Origin: Prorocentrum cordatum
Lineage: Eukaryota > Sar > Dinophyceae > Prorocentrales > Prorocentraceae
Reading direction: 5' to 3'
DNA: 64,000 nt
Assembly: GCA_963575745.1 (NCBI GenBank)
Contig: CAUYUJ010015704.1
Coordinates: 692,840-756,839 of the forward strand
A program made the position numbers and the translations under genes. This document shows positions 22,800-32,374 of this stretch, piece after piece (within the stretch, counting starts at the first letter, position 1; every line of letters starts with the position of its first letter). Below the pieces are notes generated by a model. That model was not told the origin of the DNA. It saw only the letters and a list, made by a program, of their open reading frames with translations, and searched no databases.

Positions 22800-23085
22800 A
22801 GGCGGGTTGCTGAAACGTACGTCCTGCATGAATCGCGAGGAAGTCTGGAGCGATCGCGCGATTTCCGAATGAATCGTGTGAGTATTATCAACGGCGAGAG
22901 CATGACTCCTGAGTGCCGAGGGTGCGGCGCCGGAGTAAATTGTGAGGAACTCACACGCGAGAGTGCGATTCTTGTATACATTATGAGGAAGTCCCGCGCG
23001 GAAGCACGATTTGGAATATTTTGTGAGGAAGTATCAGGCGGGAGCCGCTGTTGCTGTTAAGGGGGGGCAACAACCCAATCAGTTT
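22800..23085 (+). repeat. Dispersed GAGGAAGT module, copy 1
   Basis: Starts 'gcaggcgggttgctgaaacg', then 'cctgcatgaatcgcgaggaa', and holds at least four diverged ~35-60-bp units built on 'tgaggaagtcccgcgcgg' and ending 'gcgggagccg'. The matching stretch is 30,405-30,700, where a GTT run is expanded at the corresponding end. Confidence 0.75.
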
Positions 23086-23109
23086 CTTTTGTAAAAAAGG
23101 GTGCGAGCC

Positions 23110-24495
23110 CCATGAAACGCACTTAAATTGAAAATGCCATGTGCCCCAGAGGGGGATCATCAATACTTTGTTCCAACCCTCCTTGGTTGGGCGTTCGTTT
23201 CAAATAGAGCACTGCGGACGCGTCCTTCTCCTCCCGCCTCCTGCCTCCCGCCTCCCGCCCCCCCTCTTTCCCTCCCTCCTTCTTGTCTCCTCTTGCCTTG
23301 CCTGGGGGGCTGCGATCTGCGAAGCTGTCGCCACTTTCGAGGGCTGCTGGTGGGTCCAGCGGAATGAGGCACCGCGCGGATCCAGGCGGGACCTCCGCGT
23401 CCTTGGGGAGCTGCGATCTGCGAAATTGTCGCCACTTTCTTCGAGGGCTGCTGGTGGGTCCAGCGGAGTGAGGTACCGCGCGGATCTGAGCGGGACCTTC
23501 CCGTCCGTGGGGGGCTGCGATCTGCGAAATTGTCGCCACTTTCGAGGGCTGCTGGTGGGTCCAGCGGAGTGAGGCACCGCGCGGATCTGAGCGGGACCTC
23601 CCCGTCCCTTGGGGGGCTGCGATCTGCGAAATTGTCACCACTTTCGAGGGCTGCTGGTGGGTCCAGCGGAATGAGGCACCGCGCGGATCCGGGCGTGACC
23701 TCCGCGTCCTTGGGGGGCTGCGATCTGCGAAATTTTCGCCACTTTCGTCGAGGGATTGCTGGTGGGTCCAGCGGAGTGAGGCACCGCGCGGATCTGAGCG
23801 GGACCTCCCCGTCCCTTGGGGGGCTGCGATCTGCGAAATTGTCGCCACTTTCGAGGGCTGCTGGTGGAGTGGGGCACCGCGCGGATCTGAGCGGGACCTC
23901 CCCGTCCGTGGGGGGCTGCGATCTGCGAAATTGTCGCCACTTTCGAGGGCTGCTGGTGGGTCCAGCGGAGTGAGGCACCGCGCCGATCTGAGAGGGACCT
24001 CCCGTCCCTGGGGGGCTGCGATCTGCGGAACCGTCGCCACTTTCGAGGGCTGCTGGTGGGTCCAGCGGAGTGAGGCACCGCGCGGATCTAAGCGGGACCT
24101 CCCCGTCCGTGGGTGGCTGCGATCTGCGAAATTGTCGCCACTTTCGAGGGCTGCTGGTGGGCTCGCCACTGTGGAAGGCTGCTGGTGGGTCCAGCGGAGT
24201 GAGGCACTGCGCAGACTTTAGCGGGGCCTCGCCGTCCTTGGGGGGCCAGGTCATGTTGTTGTTGCCCCGCCGACGTTTCAAGCCCCTTGCCCACCGTCTC
24301 CTTTTGGACCTTGTGTCTTCCTTAGGTTCACTTAGTTACTTATCGTGTTTCCCTTGATTGGGGACCTGCGAACCTTCCGAATGCCGTTCGTAGAAGTATA
24401 TACGTCCATGTCACGTCGCCGCCTTCTCGTCAAATCTCCCAAGTTACTCCTGCCCCACATTGCGCAGGGGTTGGGTACGTCGCCAAGGTAATGTT
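23110..24495 (+). mobile_element. Composite repeat element, copy 2: flanks plus 102-bp array
   Basis: Left flank 23,165-23,308 ('ccctccttggttgggcgttc', pyrimidine stretch, 'tcttgtctcctcttgccttg'), then about 9 units of 102 bp (starts at 23,513 and 23,615 fix the period), then a right flank 24,250-24,495 nearly matching 20,944-21,205. Units here are more alike than in copy 1, suggesting more recent homogenisation. Long frames on both strands arise because the period is divisible by three. Confidence 0.8.
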
Positions 24496-24735
24496 CAGCA
24501 GTGGGTTTCAGCACCAACAACCACAACAACAGCAACAACCATCATCGTGTTAAGTCCGTTTGCTCCTATCTGCTCAAGTGCTAATCAATACGTGTATCCC
24601 GAGCCTTCGGTACCCGCCCTCGTCGTCTTCGATCGTACCCCCTTGGGGGTAGATCTTCATTACCTGGCACGTGCATGTAGTGCAGCCCCTAAAACAGGGG
24701 AAGAAAGGACGGGAGAAGGGGAAGGGAAAATGATG
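24496..24735 (+). repeat. Dispersed module M, copy 2
   Basis: Begins with AAC repeats as in copy 1, then 'gtcttcgatcgtaccccctt' and 'gcagcccctaaaacagggga'. It links composite element copy 2 to the MITE-like left end at 24,752. Confidence 0.7.
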
Positions 24736-24751
24736 GGGCACGAGAGAAATT

Positions 24752-25470
24752 CTAGACGCTTCGCGTATCCCCACCAGCCCGTCCAGAAATGAGCCCCAGA
24801 GGAGTGGAGGTGATGAGGGAAGCGGGGGAGCATGCAGAAGAACAAAGAGCGGGTTAAGCCGCCATACGTTCCAAGAGGGGGAGGATGTAGGAGGAGTCGT
24901 CGTCGTCGGAGTAGGAGGAGGAAGACGAGGAGCAGGAGGAGGAGCAGGAGGAGGAGGGGGAGGAGGAAGAGGAGGAGGAGGAGGAGGAAGATGAGGAGGA
25001 GGAGATGGAGGAGGGCGAGGACGAGGAGGACGAGAAGGAGGAGGAGGAGGAGGAGAAGGAGGAGGAGGAGGAGGGGGAGGGGGAGGAGGGAGGAGGGAGA
25101 AAAAGAGGAGGAGGAGGAGGACAATGGCGAGCTTGGGGGCCTCTTGGGCCGTCTTTGGGGCCTCTTGGCGGTCCCGGGGGCCTCTTGCGTATCTCGGGGA
25201 GCTTCTTGTGTCCTTTTGGGAGTCTCTTGGAGGCCTCTTGGAGGCCTCTTGGGGGCCTCTTGGGGCCTCTTGGGGCCCTCTTGGGGCGCTCTTGGGGCGC
25301 TCTTGGGAGCCTTCGGGGCGCTCTTGGGGCCATCTTGGAGGAGATCTATCAAGAAGGGGGGGTTGCTTATTAGCGTTGCCCCTCTAGAGTGCCTCGAATC
25401 GCTTCTTGGGCCTTCCTAGAGGCCAAAATCCGTCCAAAACCTGGGGAAAATCAATGTTTTTTACCTAACA
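24752..25470 (+). mobile_element. MITE-like family, left end plus purine tract and CTCTTGGGG core
   Basis: The left end 'gacgcttcgcgtatcccc', then 'accagcccgtccagaa', equals that at 16,240-16,275. It is followed by ~260 bp of GGA/GAG purines (24,870-25,130), then CTCTTGGGG-type units to 25,330, then 'ccatcttggaggagatc' and 'cccctctagagtgcctcg' as at 29,700-29,760. The right terminal repeat is missing, so this copy is truncated or merged with the next repeat. Confidence 0.55.
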
Positions 25471-25589
25471 GCGAAGACTGATAGGTTTCTAGTTGACTCA
25501 AAAGAGCTCACAGATCACTCTACAGGGGGGTCTGGGCAGGTGTTGGGGCGTTTCCGGGCGGCATGAGCCGGGCTCGTTTTTCACTAACA

Positions 25590-26003
25590 GTCACACACTT
25601 CGTGCTCTTCGCCTTCCCAGAACTCCATTCCCAGGCCACATTCTGGGGGGCCGGATGCAACAGTCACACACAAAGTGCTCTTCGACATCCCAGAACGCCA
25701 TTCCCGGGCCACATTCTGGGGGGCCGGATGCAACAGTCACACACTTCGTGCTCTTCGAGTTCCCAGAACGCCATTCCCGGGCCACATTTTGGATGCCCGG
25801 AGCCAACTGTAGGCCACTTCGTGCTCTTCGATTTCCCAGAACTCCATTCCCGGGCCACATTTTGAATGCCCGGAGCCAACTGTAGGCCACTTCGTGCTCT
25901 TCGAGTTCCCAGAACTCCATTCCCGGGCCACATTTTGAATGCCCGGAGCCAACTGTAGGCCACTTCGTGCTCTTCGAGTTCCCAAAACTCCCATTCCTGG
26001 GCT
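25590..26003. repeat. ~72-bp tandem array, ~6 units
   Basis: Units read 'cacttcgtgctcttcgag', 'ttcccagaactccattcc', 'cgggccacattttgaatg', 'cccggagccaactgtagg'. The first three have 'ggggggccggatgcaacag' in place of the last block. The last unit is interrupted by the GGA tract and then resumes at 26,128 with 'ccgggcaacattttgaata'. Confidence 0.85.
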
Positions 26004-26131
26004 ACCAGGAGGAGGAGGGGAGGGGGAGGACTACCAGGAGGAGGAGGAGGAGGAGGAGGAGGAGGAGGAGGAGGAGGAGGAAGAGGAGGAGGAGGACGAG
26101 GAGGAGGAGGAGGAGGAGGAGGAGGACATTG
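26004..26131. repeat. (GGA)n tract inside the 72-bp array
   Basis: About 125 bp of nearly pure GGA/GAG. The repeat unit resumes after it, which shows that the tract expanded within a unit. Confidence 0.9.
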
Positions 26132-26276
26132 CCGGGCAACATTTTGAATAGCCAGACGCTTCATATTCCTTCCGCCACAGCTGTGTTTGGTTCAGGACTT
26201 GCTAGTGACACTGCAGTCCTCTGCATTCAATTGGCCACTACATTCATTCACTGCAGTCCACTGAGTTTTGATTGCA

Positions 26277-28463
26277 ATGGCGTTCCCCTGGCCGTACCCC
26301 CATGTCCAACGTTCATCCGCAGCCTCTGCTCCGCGAGGCTCGTCCGAAGTGTCGCCGCCTCGCGGTGCTTCTCAGCCTGCGCCGCCTCGCGGTGCTTCTC
26401 AGCCTGCGGAGGAAGGTGGACAGACGCCTGGTTCTGGCGCTGTGCAGCCTGCGTCTTTCACGGTCGCCTCGTTCAATTTCGGGTTCGAGCAGGGCATGAT
26501 GACTGGTAAGCAGGCGGCCACTCACTGCGCTAACTTCGGAAGGTTGTGCGCCAAGATAGTGGAGACCGCTGATGCTGATATGGTCTGTGGCTGCGAGGTC
26601 GGTGCGTTCCGTGAAGGCTTTCGCCGAGCAGGGATCAACGTGACAGAGATCCTCAGTAAGCCTTTCGGTGATGGCATTCGCTTCTTGGAGGTCGACAACT
26701 ACTTGACTCTCTGGGGGTTCCGCGGTGCTTCTCAGCCTGCGGAACTGACTCTGTGCGAAGACAGCAAAGTTTACAGGCCTCCTAGCGGCCGAGATATTGA
26801 TGCTGTTATTTCACATTTTGAGGTGAACAAACCAGGCCATGACAAGTTCCACGTGGTGATCGCCAACATGCACATCGTGTGCGGCAAGAAACCGCCGAGC
26901 ATCCAGACTCGAAAGCGGACAGTTCGCCATCTCCGCTTGCACCTGGACGGCCTGGCCAAGATTCTTGAGAATCTAAACGAGGCAGTCGTTGTGCTTGTAG
27001 TCGGCGACGACAACCTCACTTTCCAGGAGGCGCGGGAGGCTTACCAGCGCGAGCAGAACGACGAGAAGGTATGGGAGGTCCATGCCACTCCGGCCGACCT
27101 CAAAGGCGACCACGTCGCGGTCTGCGGAGCAGTCGCCCGTTTCTGCTCCATTGCCGTTGGCGCGTCTTTTACGGATCGTGGCATGCGCAACGACGCACAC
27201 GATGCGGTGGCGGTTGTGCTCACTCTCCCTGGTGCTATTCAGCCTGGGGAGAGCAAGAGGCGGAAAATTGTCGTCGAAAACGTCTCCGACGCCGACGTCA
27301 GCGTACAGGCGGACCGCGAGTCTTCTGTGCATTGGGATCGGTCGCCGAGTTCTGCTCCTCCGCTTTCACCGACTTCACCGGGTGATCCCGACTACGTCGA
27401 GGATGTCGTTCAGAATCGCGCGGACGACTTGCACAGGGAGCTGAGGAAGCTTTGGGACGACAGGTACGACGAGGAGTACGATCCGAAAGTCCTCCATCAT
27501 CTCAGTCTCTTGCTTTTCAAAAAGAGGAAGTCCACGGAGCCAGCGGACACTGATCCAGCTGGCGCTCCTCAGCCTGGCTCGGAATATGACACGGCCTTTG
27601 CGTCTCAGGAGGAGACTGGCCGAGCCATTCTCTCTGTCCTTAAGCTTCGACATGACTTTCTGCGGAGCAAGAACATCGACGACATGCGCTACGTTCTCAC
27701 GGAGCCTGAGCGCCAGGAATTGGTCAGAGTAGCTCGCGACCAGTACGAGCAGTCGCGGCAGCAGCGTGCGCTTCAGGAACGGGATATCGAAAAGGGAAAA
27801 GCGAAAGGCAAGTCTGCGCCACAAGGGGGCCATGCGGTTCCGCAGGGTCCGAACAAAGGGCCAGGCGGTAAGAAAGGTTCTCACGGTGCTTCTCAGCCTG
27901 CGGGAAAAGGTGGCCAGGCCAAGGGTGCAGGTCTGGGTAGCGTCGCCAAGTTTGTGAAAGACCAGAAGCGTAAGCGGTGGCATCGCCATTTGCAACGTGT
28001 GGCCGGTACTAAACAGATCTGGGAGGTGCTGGCCTTCTCAGGGCGCTTCGACGTTGATTGGTTAACGCAAGCGTTGCAAGCTGATCACAGTGAGGGCCGT
28101 GATGCAGCAGTTCCCGAGGAAGCTCTGCGGCAACAGCGGCGCCGGCTGCACCACCAGAAGGCCGAGGCCATCGCGCGCTACAACGAGGGGGAGCGGCTTT
28201 CCCTATATCTGTCTGCCCAGGCTGGCCAGGCAAAGCCGAACTTCACGCGCAGGCAGCAGGACGTGTTGCAGATGTTTGAGAGCGGAGCGCTGCTTCAAAT
28301 CCGCAACCAAGCGATTCTGGCGTGCGGGCACGGCCGTCTGTTCAGGGGCGATGGCGACTACCTGGACATCGGCGGCAGCACGGGCGGTGGCTCCAGGCGC
28401 ATCATCGATTCTTGGCAGCCGCCGGACTGGCGTGACTTCCTCCAAGACGATCAGGACATCTGA
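26277..28463 (+). CDS. Endonuclease/exonuclease/phosphatase-like protein with GASQPA repeats, intronless
   Basis: 728 codons from ATG at 26,277; an in-frame TGA at 26,262 supports this start. Residues ~61-318 fit the EEP (exonuclease III/AP-endonuclease-like) fold by motif order: FTVASFNFG (Asn67), CGCEVG (Glu107), VIANMHI (Asn197, His199), VVGDDN (Asp244, Asn246) and NDAHDAV (His308). The family hydrolyses phosphodiesters with a metal ion; the actual substrate here is unknown. Residues ~345-480 are acidic and charged. ~500-570 is Lys/Gly-rich and probably disordered. ~575-728 is a basic, mostly helical C-terminal region without a recognised domain. RGASQPA peptides lie at 29-35, 38-44 and 149-155, a further GASQPA near 540, with decayed forms (GAVQPA, GAIQPG, GAPQPG) between. 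No intron is needed, consistent with a retroposed gene. It could be a host multigene family member or derived from a retroelement endonuclease. Confidence 0.75.
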   Translation: MAFPWPYPHVQRSSAASAPRGSSEVSPPRGASQPAPPRGASQPAEEGGQTPGSGAVQPASFTVASFNFGFEQGMMTGKQAATHCANFGRLCAKIVETADADMVCGCEVGAFREGFRRAGINVTEILSKPFGDGIRFLEVDNYLTLWGFRGASQPAELTLCEDSKVYRPPSGRDIDAVISHFEVNKPGHDKFHVVIANMHIVCGKKPPSIQTRKRTVRHLRLHLDGLAKILENLNEAVVVLVVGDDNLTFQEAREAYQREQNDEKVWEVHATPADLKGDHVAVCGAVARFCSIAVGASFTDRGMRNDAHDAVAVVLTLPGAIQPGESKRRKIVVENVSDADVSVQADRESSVHWDRSPSSAPPLSPTSPGDPDYVEDVVQNRADDLHRELRKLWDDRYDEEYDPKVLHHLSLLLFKKRKSTEPADTDPAGAPQPGSEYDTAFASQEETGRAILSVLKLRHDFLRSKNIDDMRYVLTEPERQELVRVARDQYEQSRQQRALQERDIEKGKAKGKSAPQGGHAVPQGPNKGPGGKKGSHGASQPAGKGGQAKGAGLGSVAKFVKDQKRKRWHRHLQRVAGTKQIWEVLAFSGRFDVDWLTQALQADHSEGRDAAVPEEALRQQRRRLHHQKAEAIARYNEGERLSLYLSAQAGQAKPNFTRRQQDVLQMFESGALLQIRNQAILACGHGRLFRGDGDYLDIGGSTGGGSRRIIDSWQPPDWRDFLQDDQDI

Positions 28464-28483
28464 GTTTTGCAAGTCTCTCTGCC

Positions 28484-28770
28484 CGCGGTGCTTCTCAGCC
28501 TGCGGTCTGCCGCTCTCCAGCTGCGGTCTCGAGCAGTAGTGTTCGAAAGCATGCGAGTTCCTGCGGTGCTTCTCAGCCTGCAGGTTTCGCAGCCTGCGCT
28601 CTGCAGTACAAGTGCTTTTCAGCATGCGACATCCTGCGGTGCTTCTCAGCCTGCAGGGTTCGCAACGTGCGGTTTGCAATGCATTCCTTTTCAGTATGCG
28701 AGTTCCTGCGGTGTTTCTCAGGCTGCAGGGCTCCGAGGCTCTTCGCTTCGATGCCATTGTTTTCAGACAC
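28484..28770 (+). repeat. ~73-bp repeats behind the stop codon, carrying the GASQPA DNA motif
   Basis: The string 'gcggtgcttctcagcctgc' (or one-base variants) occurs at about 28,485, 28,563, 28,635 and 28,708, 72-78 bp apart. It is the same string that encodes GASQPA inside the gene. The units also share 'ttttcagcatgcga'-like text. The region lies outside the open frame, so here the motif is conserved as DNA or RNA, or is a former coding extension. Confidence 0.8.
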
Positions 28771-29024
28771 CGTAGCTCCGTTCCGTAAACGTCTTCCAAG
28801 AGCCGCTCGCAACCTTTTGCAGCTGGCTGTCTGCACGCTTCGCCGGCTTTTGCTGCGCGGACACTTTTCACACACACGTCAGCGCCGTTTGTAGGCGTCA
28901 GAAAAACATGTAGACATTCACGAAGGGCTCAGTCTGTATATCGTCACATCATTACATACGCAGTCGTCGAACACATCGGTGTACATTCAGCGCTTTGTCC
29001 TTCTAGCTGGGTTGCTTCGTGCTG
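28771..29024. other. Probable 3' flank of the 728-codon gene
   Basis: No repeat or gene seen. It is AT-richer than its surroundings. No recognisable polyadenylation signal was identified; dinoflagellate genes usually lack AATAAA. Confidence 0.3.
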
Positions 29025-29350
29025 AGGCTGAGGCTGATGCAGGCTGAGGCTGAGGCAGGCTGAGGCTGAGGCCGAGGCTGACGGCAGACTGAGGCTGAGG
29101 CTGAAGCAGGCTGAGGCTGAGGCAGAGGCAGGCTGAGGCTGAGGCTGAAGCTGAGGCAGGCTGATGCTGAGGCAGGCTGAGGCTGAGGCTGAGGCTGATG
29201 CAGGCTGAGGTTGAGGCAGTCTGAGGCTGAGGCCGAAGCTGAAGGCAGACTGATGCTGAGGCTGAAGCAGGCTGAGGCTGAGGCTGAGGCAGGCTGAGGC
29301 TGAGGCAGGCTGAGGCTGAGGCTGAGGCAGGCTGAGGCTGAGGCTGTGAC
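29025..29350. repeat. GAGGCT-type minisatellite
   Basis: About 320 bp of 'gaggctgaggcaggct' units with occasional GATGCA and GACGGC variants, in higher-order blocks of roughly 30 bp. Apparent Ser/Ala/Leu-rich frames are not genes. Confidence 0.9.
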
Positions 29351-29504
29351 TGCGACTGCCGTTGCCACTGCGACTGTCATCGCGAATGCGACTACGACTG
29401 CGAGAACAGCAGAACTCTACAACTGGATTCTCATTTGAATCTTAAGGGGAATGCTTCCAGATATGCTCCTACACATCGCTGTTAGGTTGCTTTGCCGGGA
29501 TAAT

Positions 29505-30325
29505 TGCTTTCTCGCCTTTTCGCTCTTGGAGCCGTCTTGGGCCATCTTGGGAGCATCTTGGGGCCTCTTGGGGGTCTCTTGGGAGCCTCTTGGGGGCATC
29601 TTGGGGGCCTCTTGGGGCCTCTTGGGGCCCTCTTGGGGCGCTCTTGGGGCGCTCTTGGGGCGCTCTTGGGAGCCTTCGGGGCGCTCTTGGGGCCATCTTG
29701 GAGGAGATCGATCAAAGAAGGGAGGGTCGTATATTAGCGCTGCCCCTCTAGAGTGCCTCGAGTCGCCTCTTGGGCCCCCCAAGAGGCCAAAATCCTTCCA
29801 AAACCTAGGTAAAATCAATGTTTTTTGCTTTCTCGCCTTTTCGCTCTTGGAGCCGTCTTGGGCCATCTTGGACTCTCTTGGGGCCTCTTGGGGGTCTCTT
29901 GGCAGCCTCTTAGAGGCTTCTTGGGGGCCTCTTGGGGTCTCTTGGGGCGCTCTTGGGGCGCTCTTGGGGCGCTCTTGGGAGCCTTCGGGGCGCACTTGGG
30001 GCCATCTTGGAGGAGATCTATCAAAGAAGGGGGGAGCCTTAATTAGCCTCGCCCCTCTAGAGTGCCTCGGATCGCCTCTTGGGCCCCCCCAAGAGGCCAA
30101 AATCCTTCCAAAACCTAAGGAAAATCAATGTTTTGTGTTTTCTCGCCTTTTCGCTCTTGGAGCAGTCTTGGGCCATCTTGGGCGTCCCAACGCGTCGCGG
30201 AACGCCCCGTCCAGGTCAGTGGGGAGGGGTAAGGGGAGGGGTAAACCCCTCCCCGAAGGGAAAGAAGGGGGGTTGGCAGAGGAAACTCTCTAGACCACCT
30301 ACGCCCTAAAGGGCTGGTGGGATTA
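29505..30325 (+). mobile_element. CTCTTGGGG element with ~310-bp higher-order repeats and conserved right end
   Basis: A ~310-bp unit starts at about 29,513, 29,824 and 30,138 ('gctttctcgccttttcgctc'). It runs through CTCTTGGGG-type words, 'ggccatcttggaggagat', 'cccctctagagtgcctcg' and 'ccaaaatccttccaaaacct'. The third unit is short and passes into 30,205-30,325, the same right end as the element at 16.7-16.83 kb, closing with 'gggctggtgggat' at 30,311-30,323. No protein is encoded. Confidence 0.7.
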
Positions 30326-30404
30326 GCAGGAGGGGGGCAAGGAGCAGAAAACAAGTAGTAGAACCACGGCGGGCAGGTCGGGAACGCGGGACCAGGCGAC
30401 CAGG

Positions 30405-30595
30405 TCGAGCAGGCGGGTTGCTGAAGCGTGGGTCCTGCATGAATCGCGAGGAAGTCTCAAGCGATAGCGGGATTCCCAAAGAAAAACATGATAAAGCCAA
30501 ACGCGAGAGCGTGACTTTTGAGCGCCGAGTCCGCATCGTCTGAATAAATTGTGAGGAAGTCCCACGTGTTGTGAGGAAGTATCAAGCGGGAGCCG

Positions 30596-30627
<32 letters not shown>

Positions 30628-30700
30628 GCTGCTGCTGCTGCTGCTGCTGTTGTTGTTGTATTTCGGGGGCCAACAACGCAGTTTGAGGAGGAAGGCTTTC
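30405..30700 (+). repeat. Dispersed GAGGAAGT module, copy 2, with (GTT)n expansion
   Basis: Matches 22,800-23,085 from 'gcaggcgggttgctgaagcg' to 'gcgggagccgttgttg'. The GTT/GCT run at 30,594-30,658 corresponds to the short 'gttgctgttaag' of copy 1, so the microsatellite grew from a seed within the module. Confidence 0.75.
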
Positions 30701-31009
30701 CTTGTGGAGGGGTACTTCAATGGAAAATAGCAATATGTTACCGGAGGGGGGGTCAACACTAATGATTTTTCCAAAGTGAGACTTCGAATAGCAGAATCCG
30801 CGCCGCGGGGTACCACTTCAGCCACGCACCCAGGGATAGAGAATGACCATTCGGCCCCCTCGCTCTGATTATGCCTCCAGCACTAGGGCTGGGGCTGAAA
30901 GCAACGTACGCGAGGTCGGAGCATCGGGGCCAGGGCCAGCGCGTGGCAGCGCCGGGGCCTCGGCCCTCGTCCATCATTTTCATTGAATCAGTGCGATGCG
31001 TTGTGGGCG
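30701..31009. other. Unassigned DNA
   Basis: No gene or repeat recognised; high-GC sequence between two repeat elements. Confidence 0.35.
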
Positions 31010-32110
31010 TTTTCCCAACCATCCTGTGGTGTTGGGTCCTCGTTTTGAAGAGACGCTCCCCGCGTTCTCCTCCTTCCTTCCTTCCTTCCTTCCTCCTCCC
31101 CGTCCTCCTCCCGCTCACCCCCCCTCCCGTCACCCCCCTCATTTTGGCACACCCCTCACACGTTTGGTGGCCCCATAGGGAGCTCCACCGAAGGCCCCAG
31201 TGCTACCGTCAACCGTCCACATGCGTCCCCCGCACCCATTTCGGCACACCCCTCACACGCTTCACGGCCCCATAAAAAGCACCGACGGCTCCAGTGCCAC
31301 CGTCCACATGTGTCCCCCGCACCCATTTCGGCACACCCGTCACACGTTTCGCGGGCTCCAGGGGCACCGCCCGCATGCGTCCCCCGCACCCTTTTTGGCA
31401 CACCCCTCACACGTTTCGTGGCGAAATAGGGAGCTCCACCGAAGGCTCAAGTGCCACCGTCCACATGCGTCCCCCGCACCCATTTCGGCACACCCGTCAC
31501 ACGCTTCGTGGCTCCATAGGGAGCTCCACCGAAGGCCCCAGTGCCACCGTCCACATGCGTCCCCCATTTCGGCACACACACACACACACACATCACGCGC
31601 TTCGTGGCCCCATAGGGAGCTCCACCGAAGGCTCCATTGGCACCGCCCACATGTGTCCCCCATCCCCATGTCGGCACACCCCTCACACGCTTCGTGGCCC
31701 CACAGGGAGCTCCACCGACGGCCCCAGCGCCACCGTCCACATGCGTCCCCCACAGCAATATCGGCACCCCCCTCACACGCTTCGTGGCTCCAGAGCTCCA
31801 CCGAAGGCCCCAGTGCCACCGTCCACATGCGTCCCTCATACCCCTTTTGGCACACCCCTCACACGCTTCGTGGCCCCATAGGGGGCTCCGCCGAAGGCTC
31901 CAGGGGCACCGCCCGCATGCGTCCCCCACAGCCATTTCGGCACCCTTCTCACACGTTTCGTGGCCCCATAGGGAGCTCCACCGAAGGCCCCAGTGCCACC
32001 GTCCACATGCGTCCGCCGTACCCATTTCGAAAGGAGCGCTACCGAAGAAGATGTTCACAATTGCGGTACTCACAACTTCGTATGGTTGGGTCCTTTGCCA
32101 TGCTAGTTTT
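31010..32110 (-). repeat. 89-90-bp minisatellite element, copy C (~10 units) with both borders
   Basis: The left border 'gttgggtcctcgttttgaag' is followed by a TTCC/CCT pyrimidine run. Then come about ten units with 'catttcggcacacccctc', 'acacgcttcgtggcccca' and 'tagggagctccaccgaagg'. The right border 32,050-32,100 reads 'gcggtactcacaacttcg' and 'tatggttgggtcc'. It is in reverse orientation to the array at 11.8-13.4 kb. One unit has an expanded CA run (31,575-31,592). It is the most complete copy of the element in the window. Confidence 0.85.
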
Positions 32111-32374
32111 GCATCGGGATGCGATACGTGTATTTCCAGCGTGTCATTGATAATACCTTGCGACCGCCAGCGCCATGCGTGGTGTGTTCCACGCACTGAT
32201 CGCGGTTCCCTCCTCTGTCCTCGTCCACGGCCGCTCTTCCTCTTTTCAGTCAGCATCGGTCGCAAATAGCTTTGATGCGTCTCGGCTGTTGTTATGTGAT
32301 GCTTCGTGTTTTAGAAATTCTCGTAGTTCCTGTTATCTGGTTCGGCTCATCCCGCCACCGCGCGTGGGTTGTGG

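Noticed and set aside
23123-24281. Open frames of ~350-370 codons on the minus strand across the 102-bp array
   Set aside because: They exist because the repeat period is divisible by three; equally long frames exist on the + strand, and the composition is that of the repeat.
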